A DNA stretch of 64,000 nt, taken from positions 62,001 to 126,000 of the forward strand of contig CAINND010000037.1 in assembly GCA_903851035.1 (NCBI GenBank). The letters are read 5' to 3'. The DNA comes from an uncultured Acidobacteriota bacterium (lineage in GTDB: Bacteria > Acidobacteriota > Terriglobia > Terriglobales > Acidobacteriaceae). The notes under the pieces were generated by a model that was given only the letters and a program-made list of their open reading frames with translations, was not told the DNA's origin and did not search any database. A program made the position numbers and the translations under genes. Shown here in pieces: positions 9,952 through 18,065 of this stretch (the first letter of the stretch is position 1; every line of letters begins with the position of its first letter).

Positions 9952-10058
9952 AAACTAGGTGTGTTAGTAAGACAAATATCTTCTTGGGTAAGTAAGCCAG
10001 TTAAGTGGTACTGCTTGGAATAGTGAGTTACTCGGCGATGTTTGTGACACGTATCGCC

Positions 10059-10106
10059 GGGTGCCCTACCCTTCCGCCCGCCTTTTGGGCGGAGGGTGGG
10101 GTAGTT
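10059..10106 (+). repeat. REP-like hairpin at the 3' end of the RAYT gene
   Basis: Outer arms GGGTGCCCTACCC and GGGTGGGGTAGTT frame an inner stem CCGCCC/GGGCGG with loop GCCTTTT. It is the inverted mate of the element at 10691-10738. The RAYT stop codon lies inside it, so the last dozen residues of that protein are encoded by the hairpin. Confidence 0.85.
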
Positions 10107-10644
10107 CGGTTTTGTTCTTAAGAGCCACCTTCGGATTATCCCCAAGCATCTCTCTCTTCCGTGCCGTCCAATGAGATTCGACTTCCACCACTCCATCCTC
10201 CCCTAGCAGGTAATGGCGAAAGCTGCTCCAGGGCCAGTCCTCCGGCTTTTCCACCAACCCGCGCTCGACGGGATTGCGGTGCATGTAACGCAGCTTCTCA
10301 ACGCGCTTGCTCTCGCCGGAAACATTGAAGTCGTAGTAGCGGCGCTGCCAGAACGCCCCATCGGAATGGAGCGTGCGCAGCCGCCTGGTGACCGCCTGTT
10401 TCAGCATCTGGATGACGATTGGCAGAGTCTTCCGCCCCGGCTCGCTGATTAGCAGGTGCACATGCTCTGGCATAACCACATACCCGGTGACATAAAAGCC
10501 ATACCAGTTACGGGCACGCTCCAGTGCCTCCTCAAACGCGCGCCGGGCTTCAGGCTCAGCTAACAGAGGTTGCCGATGGTAGCAACTGAAGGTTAGGAAG
10601 TGCAGATCGCGGGTTTGCTGATACCGCTTCAGACTCCATGGCAT
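10066..10644 (-). CDS. REP-associated tyrosine transposase (RAYT, IS200/Y1 family)
   Basis: A 192-residue Y1 HUH nuclease. MPEHVHLLI at about residues 58-66 is the HUH (His-x-His) metal site, and FWQRRYYDFNV near residue 100 supplies the catalytic Tyr; YMHRNPVERGLV and WPWSSFRHY are typical of the RAYT branch. RAYTs bind and cut REP hairpins and are usually single-copy, domesticated genes. Two hairpins in opposite orientation flank it (10059 and 10691). The C-terminal residues ELPHPPPKRRAEG are read straight through the left hairpin, so the natural C-terminus may have been earlier. It starts at 10644 with MPWSLKRYQQTRDLHF, a common RAYT opening. It is probably the processing enzyme for the hairpins at 20-27 kb. 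Confidence 0.9.
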   Translation of the reverse strand: MPWSLKRYQQTRDLHFLTFSCYHRQPLLAEPEARRAFEEALERARNWYGFYVTGYVVMPEHVHLLISEPGRKTLPIVIQMLKQAVTRRLRTLHSDGAFWQRRYYDFNVSGESKRVEKLRYMHRNPVERGLVEKPEDWPWSSFRHYLLGEDGVVEVESHWTARKREMLGDNPKVALKNKTELPHPPPKRRAEG

Positions 10645-10690
10645 GGCTAGGAGTATTTCGTTCTGGTCAGGAAGGGGTCAAGAGAAAATC

Positions 10691-10738
10691 AACTACCCCA
10701 CCCTCCGCCCATCAGCAGGGCGGAAGGGTAGGGCACCC
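10691..10738 (-). repeat. REP-like hairpin upstream of the RAYT gene (inverted mate)
   Basis: Reverse complement of the 10059 element apart from the loop: AACTACCCCACCC, inner stem CCGCCC/GGGCGG with loop ATCAGCA, then GGGTAGGGCACCC. It stands 47 bases before the RAYT start codon. Confidence 0.85.
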
Positions 10739-10817
10739 AACATTTCGCATCGCACAAGAGCACCCATTGTCTGCCTCTCGCAACCTCCGAAACTTCCGCA
10801 ACCTCCGCAACTAGCTC

Positions 10818-10890
10818 TTACGCGTAAATCCCTCGCGTCCGAACGGTCGAAGCCACGCGGTCCATCGCCACCGTGCAGGCCGCAATGCGG
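10818..10890 (-). pseudogene. Decayed 3' end of a second glutamate dehydrogenase gene
   Basis: Seventy-three bases aligned without gaps to the last 73 bases of the intact gdh gene (12659-12731), with seven mismatches by my count. Read in the gdh frame on the minus strand it gives RIAACTVAMDRVASTVRTR followed by GIYA and TAA, against [19 protein letters not shown] and GIYA in the intact gene. The seven base changes produce five mostly conservative residue changes, so the copy diverged under coding constraint before it was cut down. Nothing upstream in the same frame resembles gdh. Confidence 0.8.
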
Positions 10891-11093
10891 CCGCCGGACG
10901 GCGTTCCATGCGTGAAGGCGGGCGCAGGCGGGGCGCTCTCAAAAACCGCTGACAAAACCTGCCCGCAAATCGCGCGTCAGCAGTATAATCCGGGCGATTC
11001 AGAGCTAAGGGGGAGATTCCAGTTGACGCACAACAGGCTCATCTCGCGCTGTCTCGAGTGAGAGGCAGTTTCGATTCAGGAAAGGAAATGTGC

Positions 11094-12551
11094 ATGCGTA
11101 CGTTAGGGCGATTATTTATATTTTTCTCGTTATCTATCCTTCTCATCTGCGGCTGCAAATCACAATCTCAGGGACCACTTCAGTTGACTTCCGTCAATGC
11201 TCCCCATGGTGGCCGAATTCGCTATGGCGTGGTGAACGGAGCTACCACCCAGGGGGCGGCGCTCACCAGGTTGCTGAGCACCATCCATACCGACTGCGGA
11301 GAGAAGCCGCAAATCGGCAAGCCCTTCCAGTTCCAGGGCAGCAATTCCATCGGCGTGTTCTTCACGGTCACGGACCACCCGGACGGAAACGTCCAGCTCG
11401 CGGGTCTGGTGATTGCCAATGCAACTGGGCCCAACCAGGTGGACGGGGCCATGCTCTTTGACGAAGCGTCGCGCTTTGGGACCACGGTGAACCCGCTGCT
11501 CCAGCAACTGCCCAGCCTCTGGAGCCAGCTCGCTGCGCAGGCGCCCTCCGGTGCGATGGCCGGCGGGAAACCTGCGCCAACTGCGGGCGGGGCGGTGTCC
11601 GGCATGAGGAAGTATGCGTTGCCCGATGGCACCGCCAGCGTGAGCATGCCCGCCAATTGGACGGTCAATCCTCAGAGCGGCGGCGGGACCATGATGCTCA
11701 ACGGCCCGCATGGTGAAATGGCTGTCCTCGACAATATGTTCCTGGCGCAGGACCCTAACTCGCCAGGCTACAAGGACTTGATGAGGCGGGGCATGAAGCC
11801 TCTCAAGGGACAGATCATCTATCCCAGCAACTTCGACTTGGTGAAGTCGTTCGCGGATGTCATTCAGCAGTTTCGCAAGTCGAATGGCATGGGACCGGCT
11901 CCCATCAAGCTCGCCACCGTGGAACCGGTGGCCCCGCCCCAGGACGCGGCAGTCCAGGGTGAGCGTTGCGCCCAGGCCACGGGCCAGATTAATCCCGATG
12001 GCAGGGGTATGCAGGACATGTTCAGGGTGATCTGCGTAAACCCTGCGCACGATGGCCTCTACAGCTTCCTTGACTCCGTTGTGGAGTACCCTCTCTCCGA
12101 AGCCGGCCAGATGAATACGATCGCTCCGGCCATCATCGGCAGCTACCAGGTGAACATGGCGCTAATCACGCGGAATGCCAATGCCCAGTCCGCTCCGTTT
12201 ATTGCTCATCTCAAGCAGGTGGATGCGCAGCAGCGGCAGGCGGCGCAGGCCTTCACGCAGAATGCCGTCAACAACATTCACGCCATCGGCGCCGCGGCCA
12301 CTGCCCGGATGAACGCGACGGAGGCGGCCAACGACGCCCAGCATGCGTCCTGGAACGCCGGCCAGACGGCCAACGCGCAGAACGCGCAGGGCTTCAGCAA
12401 CTATCTGCTGGACCAGAACGTGGTGCAGAACAACTACACGGGCGCGCACTCGACGCAGTGGAACTCGGCCGCCGATGCGATGGTGCAGTCGAATCCGAAC
12501 AAGTATTCGTATGTCAGTAACTCAAACTTGGTTCCCGGGAAGGATTATTGA
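11094..12551 (+). CDS. Secreted lipoprotein-like protein of unknown function
   Basis: About 485 residues. The N-terminus MRTLGRLFIFFSLSILLICG is followed by CKS, a signal peptide with a lipobox-like ICGC. Residues 20-150 resemble no family I can name; a middle part (MRKYALPDGTASVSMPANW, then LNGPHGEMAVLDNMF) recalls domains of acidobacterial hypothetical proteins that measure a fitted exponential or effector output. The C-terminal 110 residues are Ala/Gln/Asn-rich and probably helical. The ATG at 11094 is preferred because AGGAAA precedes it by a good distance; upstream in-frame starts at 11058 and 11088 would spoil the signal peptide. A TATAAT at 10983-10988 is a possible -10 element. The gene sits between the decayed and intact gdh 3' ends. 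Confidence 0.7.
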   Translation: MRTLGRLFIFFSLSILLICGCKSQSQGPLQLTSVNAPHGGRIRYGVVNGATTQGAALTRLLSTIHTDCGEKPQIGKPFQFQGSNSIGVFFTVTDHPDGNVQLAGLVIANATGPNQVDGAMLFDEASRFGTTVNPLLQQLPSLWSQLAAQAPSGAMAGGKPAPTAGGAVSGMRKYALPDGTASVSMPANWTVNPQSGGGTMMLNGPHGEMAVLDNMFLAQDPNSPGYKDLMRRGMKPLKGQIIYPSNFDLVKSFADVIQQFRKSNGMGPAPIKLATVEPVAPPQDAAVQGERCAQATGQINPDGRGMQDMFRVICVNPAHDGLYSFLDSVVEYPLSEAGQMNTIAPAIIGSYQVNMALITRNANAQSAPFIAHLKQVDAQQRQAAQAFTQNAVNNIHAIGAAATARMNATEAANDAQHASWNAGQTANAQNAQGFSNYLLDQNVVQNNYTGAHSTQWNSAADAMVQSNPNKYSYVSNSNLVPGKDY

Positions 12552-12612
12552 TCCCGAAGTCCTATGGCCCGTAGTTGGGAGGCTTCCAACTCCGGAGGCT
12601 CCGCACAAACAA

Positions 12613-12637
12613 AGAGGCCGGGCATCGCCCGGCCTCT
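12613..12637. terminator. Shared bidirectional terminator
   Basis: GAGGCCGGGC / GCCCGGCCTC, ten pairs around ATC, between the convergent lipoprotein and gdh genes. On the minus strand it is followed by TTTGTTTG, on the plus strand by a weak T-tract. Confidence 0.8.
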
Positions 12638-12658
12638 CGCTATCTTACCGAACCTGAC

Positions 12659-13927
12659 TTACGCGTAAATTCCTCGCGTCCGAATCGTCGAAGCCACGCG
12701 GTCAATCGCCAGCATGTAGGCCGCAATGCGGTTGTTCACCTGGTGAGCCTCCGCGTAGTGCATCACCGCCTGGAACGAGTCCACCATGATGTGTTCCAGC
12801 TCGGCGTTCACATGCGCTTCCTTCCAGAAGTATCCCTGGCGATCCTGCACCCACTCAAAGTAGCTGGTCGTCACTCCTCCGGCGTTGGCCAAAATGTCCG
12901 GAATAATGAAGACGCCCTTCTCCTGCAGAATGTCGTCGGCCGCCGCCGTCGTCGGACCGTTCGCGCCTTCGACGATGATCTTCGCCTTGATCTTGGCCGC
13001 GTTCAAGGTGGTGATCTGGTTTTCCATCGCCGCCGGAACCAGCACATCGCACTCGCTCACCAGCAGCTCGTTCTGGTCTGCCGCGTCCGCTCCGGGGAAG
13101 CCCTGGATGCCGCCCGTGGCTGCCTTGTACTCAAACAGCTTTTTGATGTCGATGCCGTTCGGGTTGTGCAGTCCGCAGTTCCATTCGGCAATGCCAATCA
13201 CCTTGAAGCCCTGCTCGTGCAGCAGCAGCGCCGCGTAGCTGCCCACGTTGCCAAAGCCCTGCACCACCACCCGGGTGTCCCATGGTAGTCGTCCCAGCTT
13301 CTTCACCGCCTGCAGGGTCACCAGCATCACGCCGCGGCCTGTGGCCTCGCGACGACCGCGCGAGCCGCCGATTTCAATCGGCTTGCCGGTCACCACGGCC
13401 GTCACCGTCTGCCGCATGTGCATGCTGTAGGTGTCCATCATCCACGCCATGGTCTGCTCGTTGGTGTTCACGTCGGGCGCGGGCACGTCTTTTTCGGGTC
13501 CAATCACTTCGATCAGCTCGGCCGTAAAGCGCCGTGTCATGCGCTCCAGCTCGCCGCGGCTCATCTTCTTGGGGTCGCAGATGATGCCGCCCTTGGCGCC
13601 GCCAAAGGGAATGTCCACCACGGCGCACTTCCAGGTCATCCACGCCGCCAGCGCGCGCACCTCGTCCAGGTTCACCTCCGGAGCATAGCGGATGCCGCCC
13701 TTGGCCGGGCCCCGCGCCATGCTGTGCTGCACCCGGTATCCGGTGAACAGCTCAATGCGGCCGTCGTCCATCTGCACGGGAATGTGCACGGTAATCTCGC
13801 GCGCCGGCTGGCTCAAAATCTTCCACAGGCCGGGATCGAGGTTGAGCTTTTTCGCGGCCAGTTCAAAGCGGGCGGCCTGTGCCTCCCACGGATTCGTTTC
13901 AGTATGCTGATCGTGTACTACGGACAT
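12659..13927 (-). CDS. gdhA: Glutamate dehydrogenase (Glu/Leu/Phe/Val dehydrogenase family)
   Basis: A 422-residue enzyme, the length of the hexameric small GDHs, interconverting glutamate and 2-oxoglutarate plus ammonia. [13 protein letters not shown] (Lys76) and [18 protein letters not shown] (Lys100, catalytic Lys112) form the substrate site; the Rossmann part carries [14 protein letters not shown] (residues about 220-233). The start at 13927 has GGAAGG ten bases before it. It reads toward a terminator it shares with the lipoprotein gene. NAD rather than NADP use is likely from the family branch but not provable here. A diverged copy of its last 24 codons lies at 10818. Confidence 0.95.
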   Translation of the reverse strand: MSVVHDQHTETNPWEAQAARFELAAKKLNLDPGLWKILSQPAREITVHIPVQMDDGRIELFTGYRVQHSMARGPAKGGIRYAPEVNLDEVRALAAWMTWKCAVVDIPFGGAKGGIICDPKKMSRGELERMTRRFTAELIEVIGPEKDVPAPDVNTNEQTMAWMMDTYSMHMRQTVTAVVTGKPIEIGGSRGRREATGRGVMLVTLQAVKKLGRLPWDTRVVVQGFGNVGSYAALLLHEQGFKVIGIAEWNCGLHNPNGIDIKKLFEYKAATGGIQGFPGADAADQNELLVSECDVLVPAAMENQITTLNAAKIKAKIIVEGANGPTTAAADDILQEKGVFIIPDILANAGGVTTSYFEWVQDRQGYFWKEAHVNAELEHIMVDSFQAVMHYAEAHQVNNRIAAYMLAIDRVASTIRTRGIYA

Positions 13928-14268
13928 GCCGATCTTCCTTCCAGTGCGGCCTGGGTCTTTTTAGGAGTGCGCGTGGGCGCAGAACTTTCCCACCTCTCCC
14001 AGGGCCATATGCAAACCCGGTAGTATATGCACCCACAAGGCAGGGAAGCAAGCACCATCCGGCCGTGCAACGTATGGCTCATTGCCAATTCAGATTCTGC
14101 CCGCAAAGGTCGGCGCGCCGCATCCACCCACGGTGAAAAGCCGGTAAATTTTACCGGCGAAAAAACGCGCCCGCCGTAGAGAGTGTCGGCGAGCGCGAAA
14201 GTAGTTCGTTCCACTTGCGTTTTGCATATCAACTTCTGCTGCACTTGTCCTGGCTGGGACAAATTTCG
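13928..14268. other. Intergenic region upstream of gdhA
   Basis: No gene seen. It lies between gdhA and the CpxP-like gene, both on the minus strand, and must hold the gdhA promoter. A small hairpin TTGTCC / GGGACAA at about 14247-14265 lies just past the stop of the CpxP-like gene and may be a weak terminator. Confidence 0.5.
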
Positions 14269-14910
14269 CTAAATCTCGGCCTCAATCTCCTGGGCCGCGG
14301 CTTCCATCGGGCCGCCCGGCGGCGCAAGGTCAGGAGGAGCCGTCAGCTCTCCGCGCGGACCACCCGGCGCCATGCGTGGACCACCGGCGGGGCGCGGAAA
14401 TGCTTTATGCTCCTGGCGCAGCGCGCGCAGCTTCTTCCACTGCTCGGGCGTCAGCACGCGGCGGATGGCGAATGCCATCTGCGCGTTGCTCTTCTCCACC
14501 GCGGCGCGCGCGGCCGTAATGCGGTCGATCGCCGCCAGCACCGCGGCTTCCTCCGGAGCGTCGCCTTCCAGCAGCGGCTCCAGTTGCAGCTCTTCCTTCT
14601 GCAGCGCGGCGTGGGCGTCCACCAGCTTCATGCGGCTGTCCAGAAAGATCTGCTCAATCTTCTGCACCTGTGCATCGCTCAGTCCAACTTCCTTCACCAC
14701 CTCGGCGCTCTTCCACCAGCGGCCGTGGGGCAGCAGCGGACGCAGGCCTTCTCCGCGCGGCTCCATGCGCTGCTCAAAGCGAGCCCTCGGGTGCGGAGGT
14801 GGTTGCGGGCCGGGCGTGCTCTGCGGAGGTTGCGGCTGCGCCAGCGTGGCCATTGCCGTGCATAAAATCGTGGTGCACAACATTGCTGCCATCAAAACTT
14901 TGCGATTCAT
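14269..14910 (-). CDS. Periplasmic Spy/CpxP-like helical protein
   Basis: About 213 residues with a signal peptide (MNRKVLMAAMLCTTILCTAM, cleaved near TLA-Q), a Pro-rich linker and a long helical domain. VGLSDAQVQKIEQIF and IRRVLTPEQWKKLRALRQEH are the two LTxxQ-type helices of the Spy/CpxP/ZraP periplasmic family, which act as chaperones or metal/stress sensors for a membrane partner. The start at 14910 is chosen because AAGGAG lies nine bases upstream; the in-frame Met at 14928 has none. It is last in a likely operon after an ECF sigma factor and a zinc-finger anti-sigma factor, so it probably feeds an envelope-stress signal to that pair. Confidence 0.8.
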   Translation of the reverse strand: MNRKVLMAAMLCTTILCTAMATLAQPQPPQSTPGPQPPPHPRARFEQRMEPRGEGLRPLLPHGRWWKSAEVVKEVGLSDAQVQKIEQIFLDSRMKLVDAHAALQKEELQLEPLLEGDAPEEAAVLAAIDRITAARAAVEKSNAQMAFAIRRVLTPEQWKKLRALRQEHKAFPRPAGGPRMAPGGPRGELTAPPDLAPPGGPMEAAAQEIEAEI

Positions 14911-14937
14911 CACTACGTTCTCCTTCATGCCTGTCTG

Positions 14938-15441
14938 CTACTGATTGTTGTTGTCTGCGGCCTTTGTTACTGCCGCCATCTGGTTGCGTGCCAGCGTCAG
15001 CGTTCCCACCGGAGCCAGCGCCTGCGGCACATCTCGATCCAAATCCTTGTCCACGGCATCCAGCAGCTCGTCGTCGCTCATCTTTACTTGCGACCCCATC
15101 TGCGACCCCGCCTGCGCCGTCTCGGTCACCGCGCTGGGCTGTCCCGCCGGTGCCGCGTGCGGACGCATCACCCACGCCGTCGGAGCCGCCAACAGCACGG
15201 CCAGTGCCACGGCCGCCCAACCCAGCCTCCGCCGTGCCAGCACATGGCTCACCCGCAGCGGAGCCGGCTTCACCGCTTCCGCAGCTTCACGCCGAAGCGC
15301 CAGTGCATAGCGGGAGATGCCGTCGCGCACGGCCATGGCCTCCGTGCGGCACTCCGCGCATTCGTCCACATGCGCCTGCGCTTCCACCGTGGCCTCTCCT
15401 GCCAGCCACTGCGCTAGTTCCTCGTCGTTAAGATGCCTCAT
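14938..15441 (-). CDS. Anti-sigma factor with zinc-finger ZAS domain
   Basis: A 167-residue single-pass membrane protein. The N-terminal part contains HVDECAEC, the H-x3-C-x2-C zinc motif of ZAS anti-sigma factors, in a sigma-binding helical domain (residues 1-60). One membrane helix, GWAAVALAVLLAAPTAWVM, follows at about 74-92, then a periplasmic tail of 75 residues. It overlaps the sigma-factor gene by four bases (ATGA), the usual coupling for sigma/anti-sigma pairs. The periplasmic tail or the CpxP-like protein made just downstream would be the sensor side. Release from the membrane by proteolysis is the family mechanism, not something the sequence shows. Confidence 0.88.
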   Translation of the reverse strand: MRHLNDEELAQWLAGEATVEAQAHVDECAECRTEAMAVRDGISRYALALRREAAEAVKPAPLRVSHVLARRRLGWAAVALAVLLAAPTAWVMRPHAAPAGQPSAVTETAQAGSQMGSQVKMSDDELLDAVDKDLDRDVPQALAPVGTLTLARNQMAAVTKAADNNNQ

Positions 15442-16109
15442 TCCTGCTTCTCCGTCCCTTGCTTCTCAATCTCTCGCAACGCCTGCACCGCGCGGGAAAG
15501 GTGGCTCTTCACCGTTCCCACCTCCACGCCCATCGCCTGCGCAATCTCTTCCAGCGCCATCTCCTCCACAAAGCGCAGCCGAAACACCGTCTGCTGCTGC
15601 GGAGAGAGCGCTCCCACGGCCGTCATCACCCGCTCCAGCCGCTCCCGTGCCAGCAGCCTTCGGTCGGCCAGCGGAGCGCCGTCTTCGGCCACATCCACCG
15701 CCCGCTCGCTCTCTTCCGCGTTCACGCCCATCAGCCTGCGCCAAAATCCCTGCCTCCGGCTGCGCTGGTAATCCTTTGCCAGGTTCAAGGCGATCCGCAC
15801 CAGCCAGGTCTGCACGCTGCTCTCGCCGCGGAAGTCGTTGCGCGCGCGATAGGCCTTCAGGAAGCACTCCTGCGTCAGCGTCGCCGCGGCCTCTTCGTCG
15901 CGCAGCTCGTACCACAGCACGCGTTGTATCCGCGACTGGTGATCGCGCACCAGGCCGTCGAACTCCTCGGCCGTCCATCCGGTGCGGCCCAGGGCCGCTG
16001 CTCTCAATGTGTCTTCCATCCTGCTCATACCGTTGGACGCCATCCCCGCCCCCGGGTTTACACCCGGCTTATCCATGCTTGGGAAGCGTTGCCCGCGACT
16101 CCATTCCAA
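15438..16109 (-). CDS. ECF RNA polymerase sigma factor
   Basis: A sigma-70 family group 4 factor. Region 2 is seen in EEAAATLTQECFLKAYRARND and SSVQTWLVRIALNLAKDYQR, and region 4 in LSPQQQTVFRLRFVEEMALE followed by EIAQAMGVEVGTVKSHLSRA, the helix-turn-helix that contacts the -35 element. Full length to 16109 is 223 residues; the first 30 are Gly/Pro-rich and not part of the fold, so translation may begin at Met31 (16019). Neither start has a strong binding site. It is first in the sigma/anti-sigma/CpxP-like operon and is divergent from comF. It probably activates its own operon, but I did not find a repeated promoter motif. Confidence 0.9.
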   Translation of the reverse strand: MEWSRGQRFPSMDKPGVNPGAGMASNGMSRMEDTLRAAALGRTGWTAEEFDGLVRDHQSRIQRVLWYELRDEEAAATLTQECFLKAYRARNDFRGESSVQTWLVRIALNLAKDYQRSRRQGFWRRLMGVNAEESERAVDVAEDGAPLADRRLLARERLERVMTAVGALSPQQQTVFRLRFVEEMALEEIAQAMGVEVGTVKSHLSRAVQALREIEKQGTEKQE

Positions 16110-16440
16110 GCTATAGTTTGTCCTGCATTGTCGGCCTCCTGGCCTGCGGGTATGTCCGGCGCAGGTTCAGCGCGGCTAGTGCCGGGTGACCTCTCACTTT
16201 CTGCCGCCGACAATGTCTTATAACCCAGCTTTCCCCCGCACGACGCATTGGCCGCCCTCCAGCCGCCTCACGCCGCCACATGAAAAGCCTGTAAAAGCCG
16301 CTTCCAGCCCGGAATAGCTGGTATATACTCGTTTCTACAAGGCAGCGGGTCCACAGTGGGGAAATTCCTCCCCCTCGCGAAGCATCCGCCGCCCCTGGCG
16401 TTTCCAAAGGAGGCCAGTCTTCAGCAGTAGCTGGGACAGC
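16110..16440. other. Divergent promoter region of the ECF operon and comF
   Basis: No gene seen in 331 bases. It contains a TATACT box at about 16323-16328 that could be the -10 of comF and an inverted GGGGAAATTCCTCCCC near 16357. Both divergent genes must be controlled from here. Confidence 0.4.
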
Positions 16441-17364
16441 ATGCCGACAGGGAAGCCGCTGGCGCCGCGAATAGCGGGCGATGCGGTACGGAGCCTGCTT
16501 GCGGCCTTGTTTCCCTCCGATTGCCGATTCTGCCACGCCTCGCTCTTCACTCTTTCACGACTTCCCGTCTGCAACTCCTGTCTCGCCTCCATTCAGCCCA
16601 TCGCCCAGCCGCGCTGCACCCTCTGCGGAGATCTTCTCCACGGCGAGGATGCCCGCCACGGCGACGCCTGCTGTCCGGAGTGCGCCATCGAGCCTCCGGC
16701 CTTCGCCCGCGCCGTCAACCATGGAGCCTATACGGGAGCTCTCCGCCAGCTCATCCATCTTCTTAAGTATGAGCGCGTGCGCACCGCCGCACGCCTGCTC
16801 GGCCATCTAACGGCCCAGGCCGCCCTGCAACTGGAAGGCGATATCGACGCCGAATCCCTCCTGCTCATCCCCGTGCCGGTGCACAAGATTCGCCTTCGTT
16901 CGCGCGGCTTCAATCAGGCGGAGCTCATCGCCCGCCGCGCCCAGCGCGAAATGGCCCGCAACATTGGCCGCACCCTCGAGCTGGAGACCACGGCTCTCCT
17001 TCGCGTGCGCTTTGCCGACTCGCAGGTCGCCTTCACCGCCGAGGAGCGTCGCGAGCAGATTCGCGGAGCCTTCAAGGTCGCCTCGCGCTCTGTGGTCAAG
17101 GGCCGCGACGTTCTTCTGGTGGATGACGTGATGACCACCGGCGCCACGGCCGCCGAGTGCGCCCGCGAGCTGCTCCATGCCGGAGCCAAACGCGTCTGGG
17201 TCGTCACTCCCGCCCGCGCCCTCGGTCAGGCCGCAGAAGCCCTTGAGCCATTGCATCAGGGCGACATACAAGGTTTTGGTCATGCCGGGTCCACTCGGCA
17301 ATCATCTGTTTCATCGGATGCAAAGCAACCCGGCGGGCAAGCAGAGGGTGCCCGCCTGCAATAA
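16441..17364 (+). CDS. comF: ComF-family phosphoribosyltransferase-like protein
   Basis: A 307-residue ComF protein. Residues 28-81 carry cysteine pairs (Cys28/31, 44/47, 59/62, 78/81) of a double zinc ribbon. The phosphoribosyltransferase fold follows, with [31 protein letters not shown] and the PRPP loop [13 protein letters not shown] at residues 224-236. ComF proteins take part in DNA uptake and replication-linked processing; the reaction is unknown. The last 35 residues are a hydrophilic tail beyond the fold. The start at 16441 has a modest GGGAC site. The HNH nuclease gene follows by 13 bases, so the two are probably one transcript. Confidence 0.93.
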   Translation: MPTGKPLAPRIAGDAVRSLLAALFPSDCRFCHASLFTLSRLPVCNSCLASIQPIAQPRCTLCGDLLHGEDARHGDACCPECAIEPPAFARAVNHGAYTGALRQLIHLLKYERVRTAARLLGHLTAQAALQLEGDIDAESLLLIPVPVHKIRLRSRGFNQAELIARRAQREMARNIGRTLELETTALLRVRFADSQVAFTAEERREQIRGAFKVASRSVVKGRDVLLVDDVMTTGATAAECARELLHAGAKRVWVVTPARALGQAAEALEPLHQGDIQGFGHAGSTRQSSVSSDAKQPGGQAEGARLQ

Positions 17365-17377
17365 GAGGGATACTCCC

Positions 17378-17947
17378 ATGGAGAGTCACAGGAAATTCCG
17401 CTATCACGGCGAATACACCGAACGGGGCTACGCCGCCATGCATGCGCCCGTGCTGGTGCTCAACGCCAGCTACGAGCCCATCAACATCTGCGCCGCCCGC
17501 CGCGCCATCGTGCTGGTGCTCAAGGGCGTGGCCTCCACCGAGGAGATTAACGGCTTCCTGCTGCACAGCTCGCGCAGCTCGCTCCGCGTCCCCTCGGTCA
17601 TCCGCCTGTTGGAGTACCGTCGCATCCCGCACCAGACGCGCGCCCTCTCGCGTAAAAACATCCTGATGCGTGATCGCAACACCTGCCAGTACTGCGGACT
17701 CTCCTTGCCCTCCGGCGAGATGACGCTCGACCACGTCATTCCGCGCTCCCGCGGCGGCCTATCCACCTGGGAAAACCTCGTCGCCTGCTGCCACGAGTGC
17801 AACCGCCGCAAGGGTAACGCTCTGCCCCACGAGTGCGGCATGAAGCCCGCCAAGGAGCCCAAGCCCTTCTCCATGCACACCAGCCGCCACCTCATGCGCA
17901 TGATGGGACGCAGTGACGCCAAGTGGCGCAAGTACCTCTTCTATTAG
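17378..17947 (+). CDS. HNH endonuclease
   Basis: A 189-residue protein of the widespread HNH family that opens [20 protein letters not shown]. The nuclease core is [10 protein letters not shown] (first zinc knuckle), LTLDH-type [12 protein letters not shown] with the catalytic His, and [15 protein letters not shown] with the second Cys pair and the Asn. The cysteines CxxC...CxxC hold a structural zinc. Orthologues are single-copy and found in many phyla; the role is thought to be in DNA repair or processing but is not settled. ATG at 17378 follows AAGAGGGAT; the frame continues upstream into comF without meaning. It ends before a strong terminator. Confidence 0.9.
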   Translation: MESHRKFRYHGEYTERGYAAMHAPVLVLNASYEPINICAARRAIVLVLKGVASTEEINGFLLHSSRSSLRVPSVIRLLEYRRIPHQTRALSRKNILMRDRNTCQYCGLSLPSGEMTLDHVIPRSRGGLSTWENLVACCHECNRRKGNALPHECGMKPAKEPKPFSMHTSRHLMRMMGRSDAKWRKYLFY

Positions 17948-18003
17948 TCGCGAGTCCGTTCGTGTCGGCGTTTTACTCCACCGATGCTTTCCGTACAGCA
18001 AAC

Positions 18004-18031
18004 GGGCGCCCTCTCGGGGCGCCCTCGCTTT
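18004..18031. terminator. Terminator between HNH gene and convergent LolA-like gene
   Basis: Perfect seven-pair stem GGGCGCC / GGCGCCC with loop CTCTCGG, followed on the plus strand by TCGCTTTG. It stands 57 bases past the HNH stop. Confidence 0.65.
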
Positions 18032-18065
18032 GCGCGCGTGAATTTGCGTGTATGTTGCCACGCGG

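Noticed and set aside
11160-12050. A 296-codon minus-strand frame inside the lipoprotein gene
   Set aside because: Composition-driven shadow; the plus-strand protein has a signal peptide, ribosome site and terminator.
16357-16440. 6S RNA or other small RNA upstream of comF
   Set aside because: There is an inverted GGGGAAATTCCTCCCC, but no long rod-like pairing that would fit 6S RNA.
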